NCBI GenBank assembly: GCA_022316685.1
Contig: JAKJHU010001071.1
Location: 30,498 to 94,497 of the forward strand
Direction of reading: 5' to 3'
DNA: 64,000 bases
Source: Progne subis subis
Lineage: Eukaryota; Chordata; Aves; Passeriformes; Hirundinidae
The notes under the pieces are model-generated. The model saw nothing but the letters and a program-made list of their open reading frames with translations. It was not told the DNA's origin and did not search any database. The first letter of the stretch is position 1. Each line of letters opens with the position of its first letter. Positions 1-11,374 of this stretch are shown one piece after another. The position numbers and the translations under genes were made by a program.

Positions 1-257
1 CGTTGTACAGGTAGACAGAAGCCCTCCCTCAACACTTAGTTGTTTAGTGTCCTTGATAAGCTAAAAGCAACACGTAGTCTGTAACATAAGCAGACAGAAG
101 TGATGTAGTAAACAGAAGTTTTATAACCCCATGTAATCAGTTAATAAATGCCATTTGCCATCCACCACATTGGTGTCTGTGAGCTGATGGCCCGAGCAGC
201 CTGGGTGTGGCTGCCGTGTCATTCCTGAACCAGGTCGCTACGCCTCAGCGGAGGTAC
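1..257 (+). repeat. ERV1 5' LTR, left edge outside window
   Basis: This segment aligns along its length with 3126-3380. It contains a TATA-like TTTTATAA at about 119-126 and a polyadenylation signal AATAAA at 143-148, so U3, R and U5 are all represented. The first 36 or so bases of U3 lie before the window. The right boundary is placed just before the primer site, where similarity with the 3' LTR ends after CAGCGGAGG. Confidence 0.87.
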
Positions 258-261
258 CAAG

Positions 262-280
262 TGGTGCCGAAACCCCGGGA
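262..280 (+). promoter_or_regulatory. ERV1 primer-binding site, tRNA-Phe-like
   Basis: The sequence TGGTGCCGAAACCCCGGGA lies a few bases after the 5' LTR. It is complementary to the 3' end of tRNA-Phe apart from one extra C in the run of Cs. Betaretroviruses usually use tRNA-Lys, so a Phe-type site is a lineage marker. The assignment is from memory of the tRNA end and not from a search. Confidence 0.7.
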
Positions 281-368
281 CATCACCCAGGAGAACGGGA
301 GTCGCCTGGACGGGTGAACGACGGCTGAGCGACTGGGCCAGCTCGGCGAGGGGGACGCTCCAGGACCC

Positions 369-2000
369 ATGAGGAGGATGGAAGCTCTCATGAATGTCGT
401 ATCTCAGATTCATAAGCAGTGGGGGATTGATTGTAAAGCAAAAGATTTTACCCTCGCAGTGACGAGGCTTTTGAAACTTGAGGTCATTGATCGACCAGTG
501 GATATTTTCCACCCAGATATATGGGGATCAATGTACGAAAGCTCTGGCCAAGGAGACAATGTCTTCTGGCTCAGGGAAAAATCTTAAATTATGGGGAAAA
601 ATTGTGCAGGCTTTGCAAAAAGCTCTGCAAGAGCAAGAGACCTGGAAAGCTGCCCAAAATTGTTTGCGAGTTACTTTGCAATTGGGGGTGGGGGTGGCGA
701 CACATACTTTTGCAGAGGATTGTCAGAGCATAAAAGAATGTGATCTAAGGTCAACGACAGTGTTCAAGCTGTAGATAAGGTTGGCTCTGCTGAGTGCACA
801 GACTCGCAGGAGCAAAAGGTCTCTCCAAAACCCTCAAGCCCTGCTGAGGGAAAAAGGCAGGCACAATCATTTTGGGATGGTTTAGCTGAAGAAGCTAGAA
901 ATGCTGCCAAAAGTGCTACTGCTGAATTACTGTTAGAAAATGCTGGGGAGGGACGCCCACCCTATGCAGCACAAGATTGCGCTGAATCCCCGGGGGAGGG
1001 CAGGAATGTAGTTGGACTGAATAAGGAATGTTTGTTAGATAACGGGGATGCAGAAAACAAAGAAGGTATTTTAGATAGCGTGCCCGTTGCCAGTGAAAAC
1101 AAAGAAAGTTTGTTTGATAACGTGGACGTGCGCTAGTGGGAGAAAGGGGGGGAACTCAAAGGGGGAGCTAAAGCTAATCAGAACGTTTGCCAAAAAACAC
1201 ATTTTTTTAAGGGAAGAAGCTCCCACAGCAGGAGGCGGGGGGAGCCCAGAGGGAAAGAGCGGCCCAGCCCTGAGAGAAAGGGGCGGGGGCCCAGAGGGAA
1301 GGGGCGGCCCAGCCCTGAGAGAAAGGGGTGGGGTCGGAGCCCAACCAAAAGGCTCCGGAGCCCAGAAGCAGCCAGTCAGTCGACTTCCGGCTCTGAATCA
1401 GATTCTAGCTCAGAGGACTGGGACAGCCGATCATCTGCAGCCGACTCTGGCTCCGGCTACGACAAAGAAGAAGTAACAGTATATAAAATTAGTAACAACA
1501 ATGTTTCTACTTGGGTTGAGGGGAAGTCGGAAAAGCAGCAAACTTCTCTCACGGACCAGAGGAAAATAAAAATAGCATGCGCCGATTGGGGTCTATCGGC
1601 CACACTGGCTTTTCCAGTCCGAGTGGGGGGGCAAGGCAGAAACCAGAGAACGTACTCACTGGTAAATCCTAAGGATGTACAAGCAATTGTTAAAGCAATC
1701 ACTGACAGAGGGATCAATTCAGCTATGGTTTCCACTCTTATTGATAGTGTTTTTGGAGGGGATGACATGCTCCCATTTGACATAAAGCAAACTTGCAGAT
1801 TGATTTTTGATGGGGCAGGGATGATAGTTTTTAAACAAGAGTGGGAGGACAATTGTGCAAAGCAACTAGCTCTGGTCACTGGTGTAGATCATCCTCTATA
1901 CGGCTCCAGCCTGCAGCGGCTCATGGGCACAGACCCAACCATGATCACCCCCCAGGCACAAGCCGAGGGCCTACGGGCCCACGAGGTCATGATGTTATAA
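369..2000 (+). pseudogene. gag: ERV1 gag remnant (matrix to N-terminal capsid)
   Basis: The gag gene would encode the particle-forming polyprotein. It begins with ATG at 369 or 381, and the matrix-like segment continues only through frameshifts (frames change near 540-590) and stops, for example at 585-587 and 1135-1137. The middle part is rich in Ser, Arg, Glu and Gly, includes a tandem repeat at 1236-1325, and is followed by an acidic serine-rich stretch. The last part, 1623-2000, is open for 125 codons and resembles the N-terminal half of a betaretrovirus-like capsid, ending near a PQAQAEGLR segment. The C-terminal capsid, nucleocapsid and all of pro-pol are missing. The broken frame means no intact Gag can be made from this copy. 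Confidence 0.75.
1236..1337 (+). repeat. 45-bp tandem repeat inside ERV1 gag
   Basis: Two adjacent units with a 45-bp period share the segment cccagagggaa followed by a CGGCCCAGCCCTGAGAGAAAGG-like block. The period is a multiple of three, so each unit adds 15 codons and the repeat would not have broken the frame. The encoded peptide is basic and proline-rich in one frame. Confidence 0.8.
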
Positions 2001-2964
2001 TGCAGAACCTCCTTTTTATGAGGGTGTCACCTTTGATGTTCCTTTCAAATATTCTGCAGCAGATAATCCACACAACTGTAGGTGGGACACCCCCTGGAGG
2101 GAAATTACCCTGAGTCAAGTCACAGGCCAAGGCAAGTGCTTTGGCAGTGTAACCTTAGCAAAGCAGATGGGCAATATCTGTACCGAGTTCATCCAACCTA
2201 GCCAAAAGACTGATAAGTGGGCAGTCCCATTCTTACCAGGAATGTGGGTCTGTCAACAATCTGGAATAACCCCCTGTGTGTACCTTGGTAAATTCAATAA
2301 CCCTGCTGACTTTTGTGTCCAAGTTCTGATTGTTCCTAGAGTCTTGTATCACCAAGAAGAGGAAATGTATTGCTTTTTAGAAGAAACCATCCAGCTCCAC
2401 AAAAGAGAAGTAATAACAGGTATAACCATTGCAATACTCCTTGGCCTAGGAGCCACTGGTGCAGCCACAGGTGTTTCAGCTCTCGTGACCCAACAGCAAG
2501 GACTTTCTCAGCGGCAAATGACAATTGACGAGGGCTCATTAAGAACTGAAAAATCCATCTCCTCTCTAGAGAAAACTAACTCCTCGCTTTCAGAAGTCGT
2601 CCTGCAGAACAGGCAAGGACTGGACCTCTTGCTCATGCAGCAAGGAGGCCTGTGTGCCGCCTTGAGAGAAGAATGCTGTTTTTATGCAGACCATACCGGA
2701 GTTGTGCGAGACTCCATGGCCGAACTGAGGGAAAGACTAGCCCAGAGAAAGAGAGAGAGAGAGGCCCAACAAGGATGGTTCGAGTCGTGGTTCAATCAGT
2801 CACCATGGCTGGCCACCCTTGTTTCCACCTTAATAGGCCCTCTCACCATGATACTCCTGACATTGATTTTTGGGCCTTGCATTTTGAACAAGTTAGTGTC
2901 GTTTGTTAAGAGCCATTTAGAGAAAGTCGACATCTTATTTGTCGAACGCCTGCAATTACTGTGA
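1993..2964 (+). pseudogene. env: ERV1 env fragment: SU end plus complete TM subunit
   Basis: The frame is open from about 1993, although its first ATG is at 2167; from there it reads 265 codons. A basic HKR (residues 78-80) sits where SU and TM would be cleaved. It is followed by a Gly/Ala-rich hydrophobic fusion-peptide-like segment (about 82-107), a heptad-like region, the LQNRQGLDLL immunosuppressive-type motif (about 146-155), a CX6CC motif (C163, C170, C171), a basic stretch and a membrane anchor (about 213-240) with a short tail. CX6CC is the mark of gamma-type envelopes. Most of SU is lost in the deletion that fuses this segment to gag, so it cannot bind a receptor as a normal envelope. 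Whether it is translated is unknown. Confidence 0.85.
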
Positions 2965-3077
2965 AGTGCACTTATTACTAACATGTTATATCACTTTTGT
3001 ATCCTATTATACTAACTTTAACAGCTTCTGCATTTTTGTAACTTTTATACTTTTATAGGTTTTTTTACTTAATCATG

Positions 3078-3089
3078 AGGGGGGAGAAA
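3078..3089 (+). promoter_or_regulatory. ERV1 polypurine tract
   Basis: The purine run AGGGGGGAGAAA lies directly before the TG of the 3' LTR. This is the usual site for plus-strand DNA priming and fixes the LTR start at 3090. Confidence 0.85.
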
Positions 3090-3380
3090 TGTGAGAGATT
3101 AGGGACAGGCAGTTGGAAGATATCGCGTTGTACGGGCAGACAGAACCCCTCCCTCAACACTTAGTTGTTTAGTGTCCCTGATAAGGTAAGCAACACGTAG
3201 TCTGTAACGTAAGCAGATGGAAGTGATGTAGTAAACAGAAGTTTTATAACCCCATGTAACCAGTTAATAAACGCCATTTGCTGTCCACCACATTGGTGTC
3301 TGTGAGCTGATGGCCCGAGCAGCCTGGGTGTGGCTGCCGTGTTGTTCCTGGAACCAGGTCGCTACACCTCAGCGGAGGCA
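3090..3380 (+). repeat. ERV1 3' LTR, complete
   Basis: This LTR is about 291 bp, begins TGTGAGAG and ends GGAGGCA. It carries TTTTATAA at about 3242-3249 and the poly(A) signal AATAAA at 3266-3271. It aligns with 1-257. The short length and a TATA close to the poly(A) signal suggest a very short R region. Confidence 0.9.
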
Positions 3381-5919
3381 GGAGTCTAGTGTGGAGCAAA
3401 GTTTCTTCTAGTCATATTAAGTAATAGAAAAGCCATTCTTAATGGTTTGACTTGTCTATGTCCCCGACTGTTCACATTGCACATATCACCAATTAATAAG
3501 AAGAATTAAGCTCTCCCCTTTTATGTTTTTTTAATTAAAATAATGACATATTAGCTATAACAGACAATTAACTTCTTTGAAAAGGCCTTGACATGAAGCA
3601 TTTACAGCATTTCACTTTGAATGACAGATTCATATACCCCCAGGGACTGTAGAGCAGTGTTTGATAGCTTTACACAAAAGGAATGGTCATAAGAGCTACT
3701 GCTGCTCACCCCTTGACTCCAATTTCCCTGGCAATGTCCCATTCAGAAAATAACTGGTTCCAGTTTTCAGTTTCTCGTGCATGATCATATAAATACCTTG
3801 CAAGAGTACATCTTGAGCTTGCACTTTTTTTTTTTTTTTTAACAAAACAAAACAAAACAGGAATTTTAATGCCATTCTTTAAATTACTGATTATTTTGAA
3901 ACCCCTCTTTAACTGTAATTCTGTGAAACCCCTCTTTAACTTGGAAGAAAATAGCTCTCAAAATACTCACCAGGCAAAAACTATCACTAATAGATAGTGA
4001 TTAACAAAGTATCATTTTAAAGAATCAGTGTAATTAATGAAAATTAATGGGTAAATTCACAACACACTTAGCAAGTATAGCTCTATAAATTTCAGGTACA
4101 GGGAAATTGTGAATTCTAGTAGTATGACCTATTATGGCACTTTCTGAGAAACTTAGTAGTTGAGAATGTGCCTCCAGTACAGAGAATGTTAAGCTTTAGT
4201 GGAGCCAGTTATTTCCCTTGCAGCTGTATTTACACCTATATCAGATCTCAGAATTCCTGCTTGTATGAATATTTGTTTCTCTTTCATATTCTTTTGGAGT
4301 TTTTTTGTTATTTTGAATATGCAGTCTTGGATCTTGCCTTCTGAGCTTCAGAAAGGACAAAAACCAAAGCAGTTATAGAACCACTTAAGTATAAGCATAT
4401 GTTAGAATCAGTTCCAGAAGCACTTTCCCTTCTGTATGTAATTTGAGTCCTCTCTAATTTTGCACAGGTATAATGAAAGAGAAAGGAAAAGCAGACATAT
4501 TGCACATGTTCCCCTTTCCCACTCACAGTTCACAGATGCATGTAATAAATGCTACAGGAGCTCAGCTTTGCTCCATGCTGCTTTCTCTTCAAGTAACAAA
4601 TGAATAATGGTAATGCTTTTTTCCAAGAATAAAACTGCTTTTTCAAGGGTTTGTTTCAAAGTATTCTTCTTCACATTCCTCCACAGCAAGAAATACAGGG
4701 GAGCAAACAATACCAGGCATTTGTAACCCTTTTCAAGCAAAAGAAGTAGTCTATACCCAAAGGGTATGGCACTTATGACTTCTTTCCTTCCAAAAAAGGA
4801 ACCAAAAAGGGAGCAAAATTATAGTAGCTGCTTACAAATAGGATCAGTAAGTCTGTTACTCATTTGGTGCAAAAATTGTAAAGGATCCCCTTTCCACATA
4901 GAGGTTTCAAATGTGTGTTCTCTCTGCTAACATGGCAGATGTATGCTGTATGTCACAATGTATACTTTATGTCACAGTAGACCAGACTTGCCTCCAAGGT
5001 CCCCAAGAATCCCAAGAACTGAACCTGGCATTTTGTACAAGTTAATATGATTTATAGGCTTCAGACTCAGGAATTCCCTTGAGGACATTAGTTCTTTCTC
5101 TTGGTGGAAGCACAAGCCAACATGTGTTGAAAACTATGGAGCCTTAGGTGCTGTCAGCCGAACAACTCAATGACCGTAGGACACCACTATGGACCTCCCT
5201 TAAGCAAACACATATTGCTTATAATTGTCTGCCTTGCCTCTATCCCTCCAACAGGCTTAAATCCCTCTCCCCACTCCCAACTGATTCTAGATGCTATCTG
5301 TATTTTCTTTCTCTCATGGGAAGCTCATTAGTACATCTGCGGTGTTATTTATTCCATTTCTATAAACCAAGGTTAATAGTAAGGCAGGAAAAAATAATCT
5401 ATAAAAATATTGCAATCAGAGAAACAGCAAATGCCCTGAAGGAAAGTTGGGAGTTTATGATTGCTGTGGGTATCCTTTTGCATCCCAGACCATCACTTTT
5501 TGTTGGTTTGTTTTGTTGTTGTTGAATTGTACACTTAGTTGTTCCTAATTTCGAGATAAAATGCACTTTAATACAGTAATAACATTTTGTTTACATGCAT
5601 GACACAAAGCAGTGCTCAGATCTCTTTCCTGCTGCTTAGGAGTAGAGACAACACAGCAATGTGTGTGTATTTCAGAAAGGTTAGGTGACCTAACAATTGA
5701 AAATGTTGAAGAACAATGGTGTAAGGAATTAAAATGTAGATGATGTGGCATGAGGTTTCAGCTATGGGGAAATTAGAGAGCCTTGCTCTTGTGCAATCAT
5801 GCTGATGTATTCCTGAGCAAATTTTAGTGCAAGGTGTAAGAAATAAATTCCTAAGATATCAGCTCTTAGTTACAGTTAAAAGTTACTGTTCTAAGTTTAA
5901 TAGTTCATAAGCAAAAACT
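3381..5919. other. Anonymous AT-rich DNA
   Basis: I see no gene, RNA gene or recognisable repeat family here. A T run followed by (AACAAA)-like sequence lies at about 3825-3860. Open frames in this stretch are short, AT-rich and without domain signals. Confidence 0.5.
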
Positions 5920-6426
5920 TGTTTGTTTGTACCCCTACTCCCTACTCCCTATTCCCTACTCTATGCCAGCACTCCCTTTCTGTCATCGAGCGTCACTGCC
6001 TCTGCTCCCAGGAGACTCTGCGCCCAAGGACATATCCATATTCAAATTAAGATACACTGGGCACAAAAGACCCCCAGGGACTACAAGACACCAGATAACT
6101 GAGGATTGGAAATAAAAACTCTAGCCCGGCAAAACGGTACGGAACCTCGGATCATCGACTGGAGCCAGCCCTGTGTCGTCGCCATAACCCAGGCAGTTCT
6201 TGACAAAAAGGACACCCCCTAGACTCGAGCCAGCAGTGTCTTCCCAGGGACTCTCGTGAGGACAGAAGCCCCAGTTCTGCCAGCTGGCAAAACTGAACCA
6301 CCTCCTCCTCCACATAATCCATCAGGAGCAGCAGGCAGTGTGCGCAACCCCCTCGAGTTCCCAACCCAGGGCTGTCCTTAATAAAGGCCTTTGAAAAGGA
6401 GCTGAGCTCCTGGCCCATTTATAACA
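5920..6426 (+). repeat. ERV2 5' LTR (left boundary tentative)
   Basis: The right end is well supported: ATTTATAACA at 6417-6426 is followed after three bases by the primer site, and the poly(A) signal AATAAA is at 6380-6385. The left end is placed at TGTTTGTTTG because it starts with TG and gives a usual length of 507 bp; there is no second LTR to confirm it. The U5 end is the same as that of the ERV3 LTRs (ATTTATAACA). Confidence 0.6.
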
Positions 6427-6429
6427 GGC

Positions 6430-6447
6430 TGGGCACTCGTCCGGGAG
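6430..6447 (+). promoter_or_regulatory. ERV2 primer-binding site, tRNA-Pro-like
   Basis: TGGGCACTCGTCCGGGAG matches the tRNA-Pro primer site used by many gammaretroviruses, with two mismatches in the first half and one at the end. It lies three bases after the LTR, as expected. Confidence 0.7.
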
Positions 6448-7717
6448 ATAGCCACGCCTGAAGAGGACCTGAGGACAGGATGGCCACCTGCCTTCGAGCC
6501 TCCGGGGACAGCTGGCTTCACCGGATCCCAGGACAGCCTAGGACCAACCATGCCGAGGAGCACCAGGATCAGTAAGCAACCGGTGGCGGGAGTAGGAGGC
6601 ATGCAGGTGAGGAGTGAATGAGGTGGGGGCCAGCAGCTCGGACCCCCAAAGCGAGCGTGGACCCCTCAGTACTGCGGTTCTGGACTCCTGCAAGGGGGCT
6701 GGCTGGGAACAGGGGGAAGCAAGCAAGGCCTACCAGGGCCTAGAGAGTGAACGAGGCGCCTCCTGGGGACAGAGTGGGCCCCTCTCCGAGCATGTCGAGG
6801 AAACCTAGGAGTGTGTGGCACGCAAAGGGGTAGGTCTCCCTGAAGACTAAGCGGCCTAGGGTGCTCCAGGTGCGTGGAGGGCCTAGGTGGGGTGTGAGTC
6901 ACACGTTTCCTATTGGGGGTCCCCAGGCCTTACCGCTACCGAGTGCCCTCAAAGGCCCCTGCTTCCCAGGGTCGGGCCAGACGTACTGAGAGGTGGTGAC
7001 TGTCGCAGTCCAGTCCCAGGGAGGGAGACTGTAACCTACTGCCTAGGGCACAGGAGTAGGGAGTCCCAGGAAGGGCGGCAAGGCAGTAATCGCATAATTC
7101 ACACACGCATCCCTTTCACCAAAACCACCTTGTGGTGGCAGGGGTGGCTAGAAGGCAAAGGGGAAAATAGTCCCACCAACACACACGCACACATCTGTTG
7201 AGCTGATGCTATTTTCTCTGGGGAATGGATAGCCAGGGAGCAGAGGGGCAGGAGATTCAGCCGTGGGTTGACCTTGCTGGGAGAATTTTTTTCTGACGGT
7301 ACTAAGACTAGGGCAGGGAACGTCCTAAAAACGTCTTATTGCTAGGGACCCTGATAGTGTGATCAGGGTGCTCAGGGTGCTCAAGAGTCCAGCGTGGGCA
7401 AGGCGTGGGGGTACAGAAAGAGGTATAGTAGACCTCAAAGACCCAATAAGGAGATTGATCTATTGTGTGAAAGGTGAAAAAGTATGGCCAGAAAGTGTGC
7501 GTGAGTTCCATTTCTTCCCTAATACCTTATTCCCAGTGTGAAAGTGCGAGCGTGAGGTTAACAGAGTGAAAGAAGTTTTCTGTTAAAAAAGAAAGATTAA
7601 GTCAGTTTCTGTTCAGGGCCACAAAGCTGTAAGTGTTGTGTTGCCCAAGTAGTTTTTCATTTGGGTTGGTGCAACTTAAGATTTCAGTTGTTGTGTTCCA
7701 GTACATGGTAGAAGAGA
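6448..7717 (+). other. ERV2 leader between primer site and gag
   Basis: This 1.27 kb GC-richer stretch would hold the splice donor and packaging signal. The open frames in it overlap on both strands and show no domain, so I do not call them genes. Its length is greater than the usual gammaretroviral leader of about 0.5 kb. Confidence 0.5.
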
Positions 7718-9581
7718 ATGGGAAAGTGTATAAGCAAGAGATCAAGCTCTCAGAGGGAGATTAAAATAAAGTAAAAAATATTCCCCCTAAGAGTCCTCTA
7801 GGAAGAATGTTAGATCAGTGGGACACTTGGGAGGCCACAAGAGGCTTGGACAGAATAAAAATGTTACATTATTTTATAGAAGTCTGGCCTAAATTAGAGC
7901 TACAAGGGGAGTGGCCATGGTATGGAACACAAGATTACTGGATATGTTCTCAATTAAACCACTACCTGAAATCCCAAGAAAGTCTAGACCTAGAGCAGTT
8001 AACTTATGCTGCCTGTTGGGGGAAGAGTACCATAGGCAGAGGAACAGCAAAAATATGCAAGCTACAGCAGAAAAAGGAGAAAAGGGAGAGAGAAGAGGAG
8101 ACTAAGAAATGGCATCCCCTTGATTACCTACTTCCCTCTCCCTCTGTATACCCATAGTGCCCCAAACACCTCTTACAGATGCCCCTGTTTTATCTCTAAC
8201 TTCTCCTGATGAGTTCTCAAACCCCTCCCTCCCAAAATTCTCAGCTGTTCCAATCCCATTACCACCTCCTCCAGACACCTCAGTTCCAACTTTAAAACCC
8301 TTGTCTACCCCAGTTATGTCCCCCTCATCTTCCCCAGGCTCAGTCATGCCTACTGCCTCTTCCTCATCACCTTCTCCGTTCCCCCAACCCTATCTCCAGT
8401 GTCTCCCATTGCAGGACCAACTTCTTCTCCCTCACCCACTGTTGTACCCTTACCACCCCCTAACTGGGAAGTAGGCGCAACTTCAATTGACATTAGAATA
8501 CTTGTCAGCAATGGACAAACCTCTACACACCATATCCCCTCCCAAGGTCAAGACCCCACAGAAGGGCCATATTGTAACACCCGGTCTGAAACATCTAAGA
8601 TAGAAAAACTTTTTCCATTAAGGGAAGTTCCCATGGGCAGAGCTGCAGGAGGAGTTGGTTTTGTGAATGCCCCATTGACAGCCTCCAAAGTCTGAGGATT
8701 CAAGAAAGAATTAGGGAACTTAGCAGAAGATCCTATAGGAATATCAAATCAAGTAGACCAGTTCCTCAGGCCTAATATCTACACTTGGGATGAACTAGAC
8801 TCCATTTTCAAGATCTTGTTCAGCCCAGAAGTAAAAATGATCAGGGCAGCAGGGATGTGCGTATGGGAAAGGGAGAACAGATTTGGGCTCCTAGGTGACC
8901 AGAAGATGCCCATAACAGACCCTGGGTGGAACCCAAACTGAGAGGAAGCGAGGCAAAATATGGAGGATTACAGGACTTTGATGATTAGGGGAATAAAAGA
9001 ATCTGTTCCCCAGAGCAATAATACTAAGTTAGGCTTTGATGGAATGCAAGAGAAAGATGAGACCCCAGCAACTTGGCTAAATAGGTTAAAAAGGAACTTT
9101 CAATTATATTCAAACATAGATCCTGATAGCCCTGAGGGTCAAGTACCGTTAAAAGTACAGTTTGTTACAAAGTCTTGGCTAGACATTAGAAGAAAAATTA
9201 AAAATATGGAAGACTGGCAGGAAAGAGGCATAAATGACCCTAAGGGTCTATCTAAGGAGGGAAGAGGAAAAAGCAAAATCTAAAGCCAGAATTATGGTGG
9301 CTGTAGCCAAAGAAAGCTTAGGGGTCCACAATGACCAAACAAAGCAGTCACCTGAAACAGGTGGGAATAAGCCAAAATCCTCCATAGGAACTCCAAAGGG
9401 TAAAATAATGCCCCCTTGGGTGAATAGTAGTAAGAAAACAGGAATACCAGTAGAAAAGAGAACCTGTTATTGTTGTGGAGAAGTAGGGCATATAAGAAAG
9501 GACTGTAATAAAATGACATTTGACGAAGCCATAGCAAGAGAACAGGATGCCCTAGAAAAGGTCCTAAGAGGAGAAGATTAG
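7718..9581 (+). pseudogene. gag: ERV2 gag (matrix, proline-rich, capsid, nucleocapsid), frameshifted
   Basis: The likely start is ATG at 7718, which encodes MGKCISK, a myristoylation-type N-terminus as expected for Gag. The frame is lost after about 18 codons and the matrix-like region continues at 7807-8157 in another frame. A Pro/Ser-rich segment follows (8157-8474), as in the p12 position of gammaretroviruses. Capsid-like sequence runs from about 8590 to 9280 with stops at 8693-8695 and 8939-8941. The nucleocapsid (9234-9581) has one CCHC knuckle, C-x2-C-x4-H-x4-C, at 9465-9506. The gene ends with UAG at 9579-9581 in the same frame as protease. At least four frame changes mean no full Gag is encoded. 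Confidence 0.8.
9579..9581 (+). promoter_or_regulatory. ERV2 gag-pol junction: in-frame UAG
   Basis: The codons GAA-GAT-TAG-GGG separate the nucleocapsid from the protease frame without any frame change. Gammaretroviruses express pol by read-through of exactly such a UAG. The ERV3 junction at 43453-43455 has the same GAT-TAG-GG context. Confidence 0.7.
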
Positions 9582-10082
9582 GGGTGTCAAGGGCTCTATC
9601 TGTTGGGGGACACGACGAAACATCAAAATGAGCCCTTGGTAAATTTTGAAGTAGGTCTCCAAGCTGAGGAATTTGAATTTTTAGTGGACACCGGAGCAGA
9701 CAAATCCAGTATAAGAAAGCTCCCTATGGGAGTCACAATCAGTAAAAGAGTTTGTGAAGTATTGGCAGCAGAAGGACGACTGTTTCAAGCCCCTATAGTA
9801 GAGGGTGTAGAAATAAAGGGTAATTCTCAGATGTGTCTAGCTGACTTCATATACCTACCTAACCTAGAGGATAACCTGTTAGGAAGGGACCTACAAGTTC
9901 AGTCGGGAGTGGGGAATATTCCAGAAGGTGGGAGGATTGTAATTCAGATCATTAAACTGACCAGTAAGGATATAGAAAATATAAACCCAGAAGTCTGGGC
10001 AGAGGGAGGGGGAAGAGGCTATTTGGATATCCCTCCAATAAAAATAGAAATGCCAAAAGAGACCACTCCCATCTGGGTCTAA
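9582..10082 (+). pseudogene. pol: ERV2 protease (retropepsin)
   Basis: This open frame directly follows the gag UAG. It carries the aspartic protease motif LVDTGAD (DTGA at 9687-9698) and the later NLLGRDL motif near 9868-9890 that pairs with it in retropepsins. Length and order fit a retroviral protease that cleaves Gag and Gag-Pol. It ends at a TAA (10080-10082) at the position where RT would continue in the same frame, so this stop truncates pol. Confidence 0.82.
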
Positions 10083-11374
10083 CAATATCCAATATCCCCT
10101 GAAGGGAAGAGAGGATTGGCTCCTATAATAGAACAGCTATTAGCAGAAGGCATTCTAGAGCCATGTTTGTCCCCCCATAACACTCCCATACTTGCTGTTA
10201 AGAAAACTGAAGGCAAGTACAGACTAGTACAAGATTTAAGAGAGGTAAACAAGAGAACCATCTCAAGGCACCCTATAGTTCAAAACCCTTACACCCTCTT
10301 GAGTAGAATCCCAAGGGAGCAGGCCTGGTTTACAGTCATTGATTTAAAGGATGCCTTCTGGACATGCCCCTTAGATGAAGAAAGTAAGGATTCATTTGCT
10401 TTTGAATGGGAACATCCAGACCACAAAAGGAAACAACAATTAAGATGGACACGTTTACCCCAAGGGTTCACGGACTCTCCAAATCTCTTTGGGCAGGCAC
10501 TAGAGACCCTATTAGAACAATTTATTCCCAAAGGCAAGGTGCAAATTCTACAATATGTGGATGACTTAGTAATATCTGGGGAAGAACAAGAAGTCAGAGT
10601 GTCCAGTATAAGACTTTTAAATTTTTTAGGGAAAAAGGGCTTAAAGGCTTCCCAAAACAAATTGCAATTTGTGGAAGCTGAAATTACATATTTAGGTCAT
10701 ATAATCGGAAGAGGGTATAAGAAACTGAGTCCCGAAAGAGTATCTGGCATACTATCAGTACCGGCACCAAAAACCAAAAGAGATGTAAGGAAATTATTAG
10801 GATTATTTGGATACTGTAAATTATGGCTAGATCAGTATACCCAAAATATAAAATTCCTCTATGACAAACTAGTGGATTCTGAACCTATAAAATGGACTGA
10901 CGATGATGAAGAAAATTAAAAGAATTAAAAAACAGATTATCCACAGCACCTGTCCTAAGTTTGCCTGATTTAAGGAAAGAGTTTGATTTGTTTGTAACTA
11001 CAGAAAAAGGGGTTGCATATGGGGTGGTAACCCAAGAGTGGGATGGATGTAGAAAGCCAATCGCCTACATTTCTAAACTGTTAGACCCAGTAGCCAGAGA
11101 GTGGCCCACCTGCATCCAAGCGGTTGCTGCCGCAGCTATCTTGATAGAGAAAACCCGGAAATTAACTTTACATGGGAAAATAAAAGTACATACACCACAT
11201 GACCTAAAGACACTGTTAAGTCAAAAAGCCCAACAGTGGCTAACTGATTCAAGAATATTAAAATACCAGATTGTCTTAATGAATAGTGACAATCTAGAAT
11301 TAATCATCTCAAGAAGTTTAAACCCAGCCCAATTTCTCTCTGGAGAACCTTTGTCAGAGATAGAACATGACTGA
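10083..11374 (+). pseudogene. pol: ERV2 reverse transcriptase, frameshifted
   Basis: Finger and palm segments are open at 10116-10919: LVQDLREVN, LPQGFTDSP and the catalytic YVDD (10554-10565) are intact. The thumb motif LLGLFGYC is also visible. The frame shifts close to 10910-10920, and the connection domain continues at 10961-11374 in another frame before a TGA. This polymerase would copy the viral RNA into DNA; the stop before it and the internal shift make the copy inactive. Confidence 0.85.

Larger units (their letters stand above)
1..3380 (+). mobile_element. ERV1: internally deleted betaretrovirus-like provirus
   Basis: Two near-identical LTRs flank a short internal region that contains, in order, a primer-binding site, gag remnants, an env transmembrane segment and a polypurine tract. 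The left LTR is cut by the window edge; by alignment to the right LTR only about 36 bases are missing. There is no protease, reverse transcriptase or integrase sequence, so a deletion joins the capsid part of gag directly to the last third of env near 1990-1995. The two LTRs differ by roughly 15 substitutions and two small indels over about 255 bp (counted by eye), so the insertion is not recent. The flanking duplication cannot be checked because the left flank lies outside the window. Confidence 0.88.

Noticed and set aside
6121..7201. Several overlapping frames on both strands in the ERV2 LTR and leader
   Set aside because: They are GC-rich chance frames in LTR and leader sequence, without motif or consistent strand.
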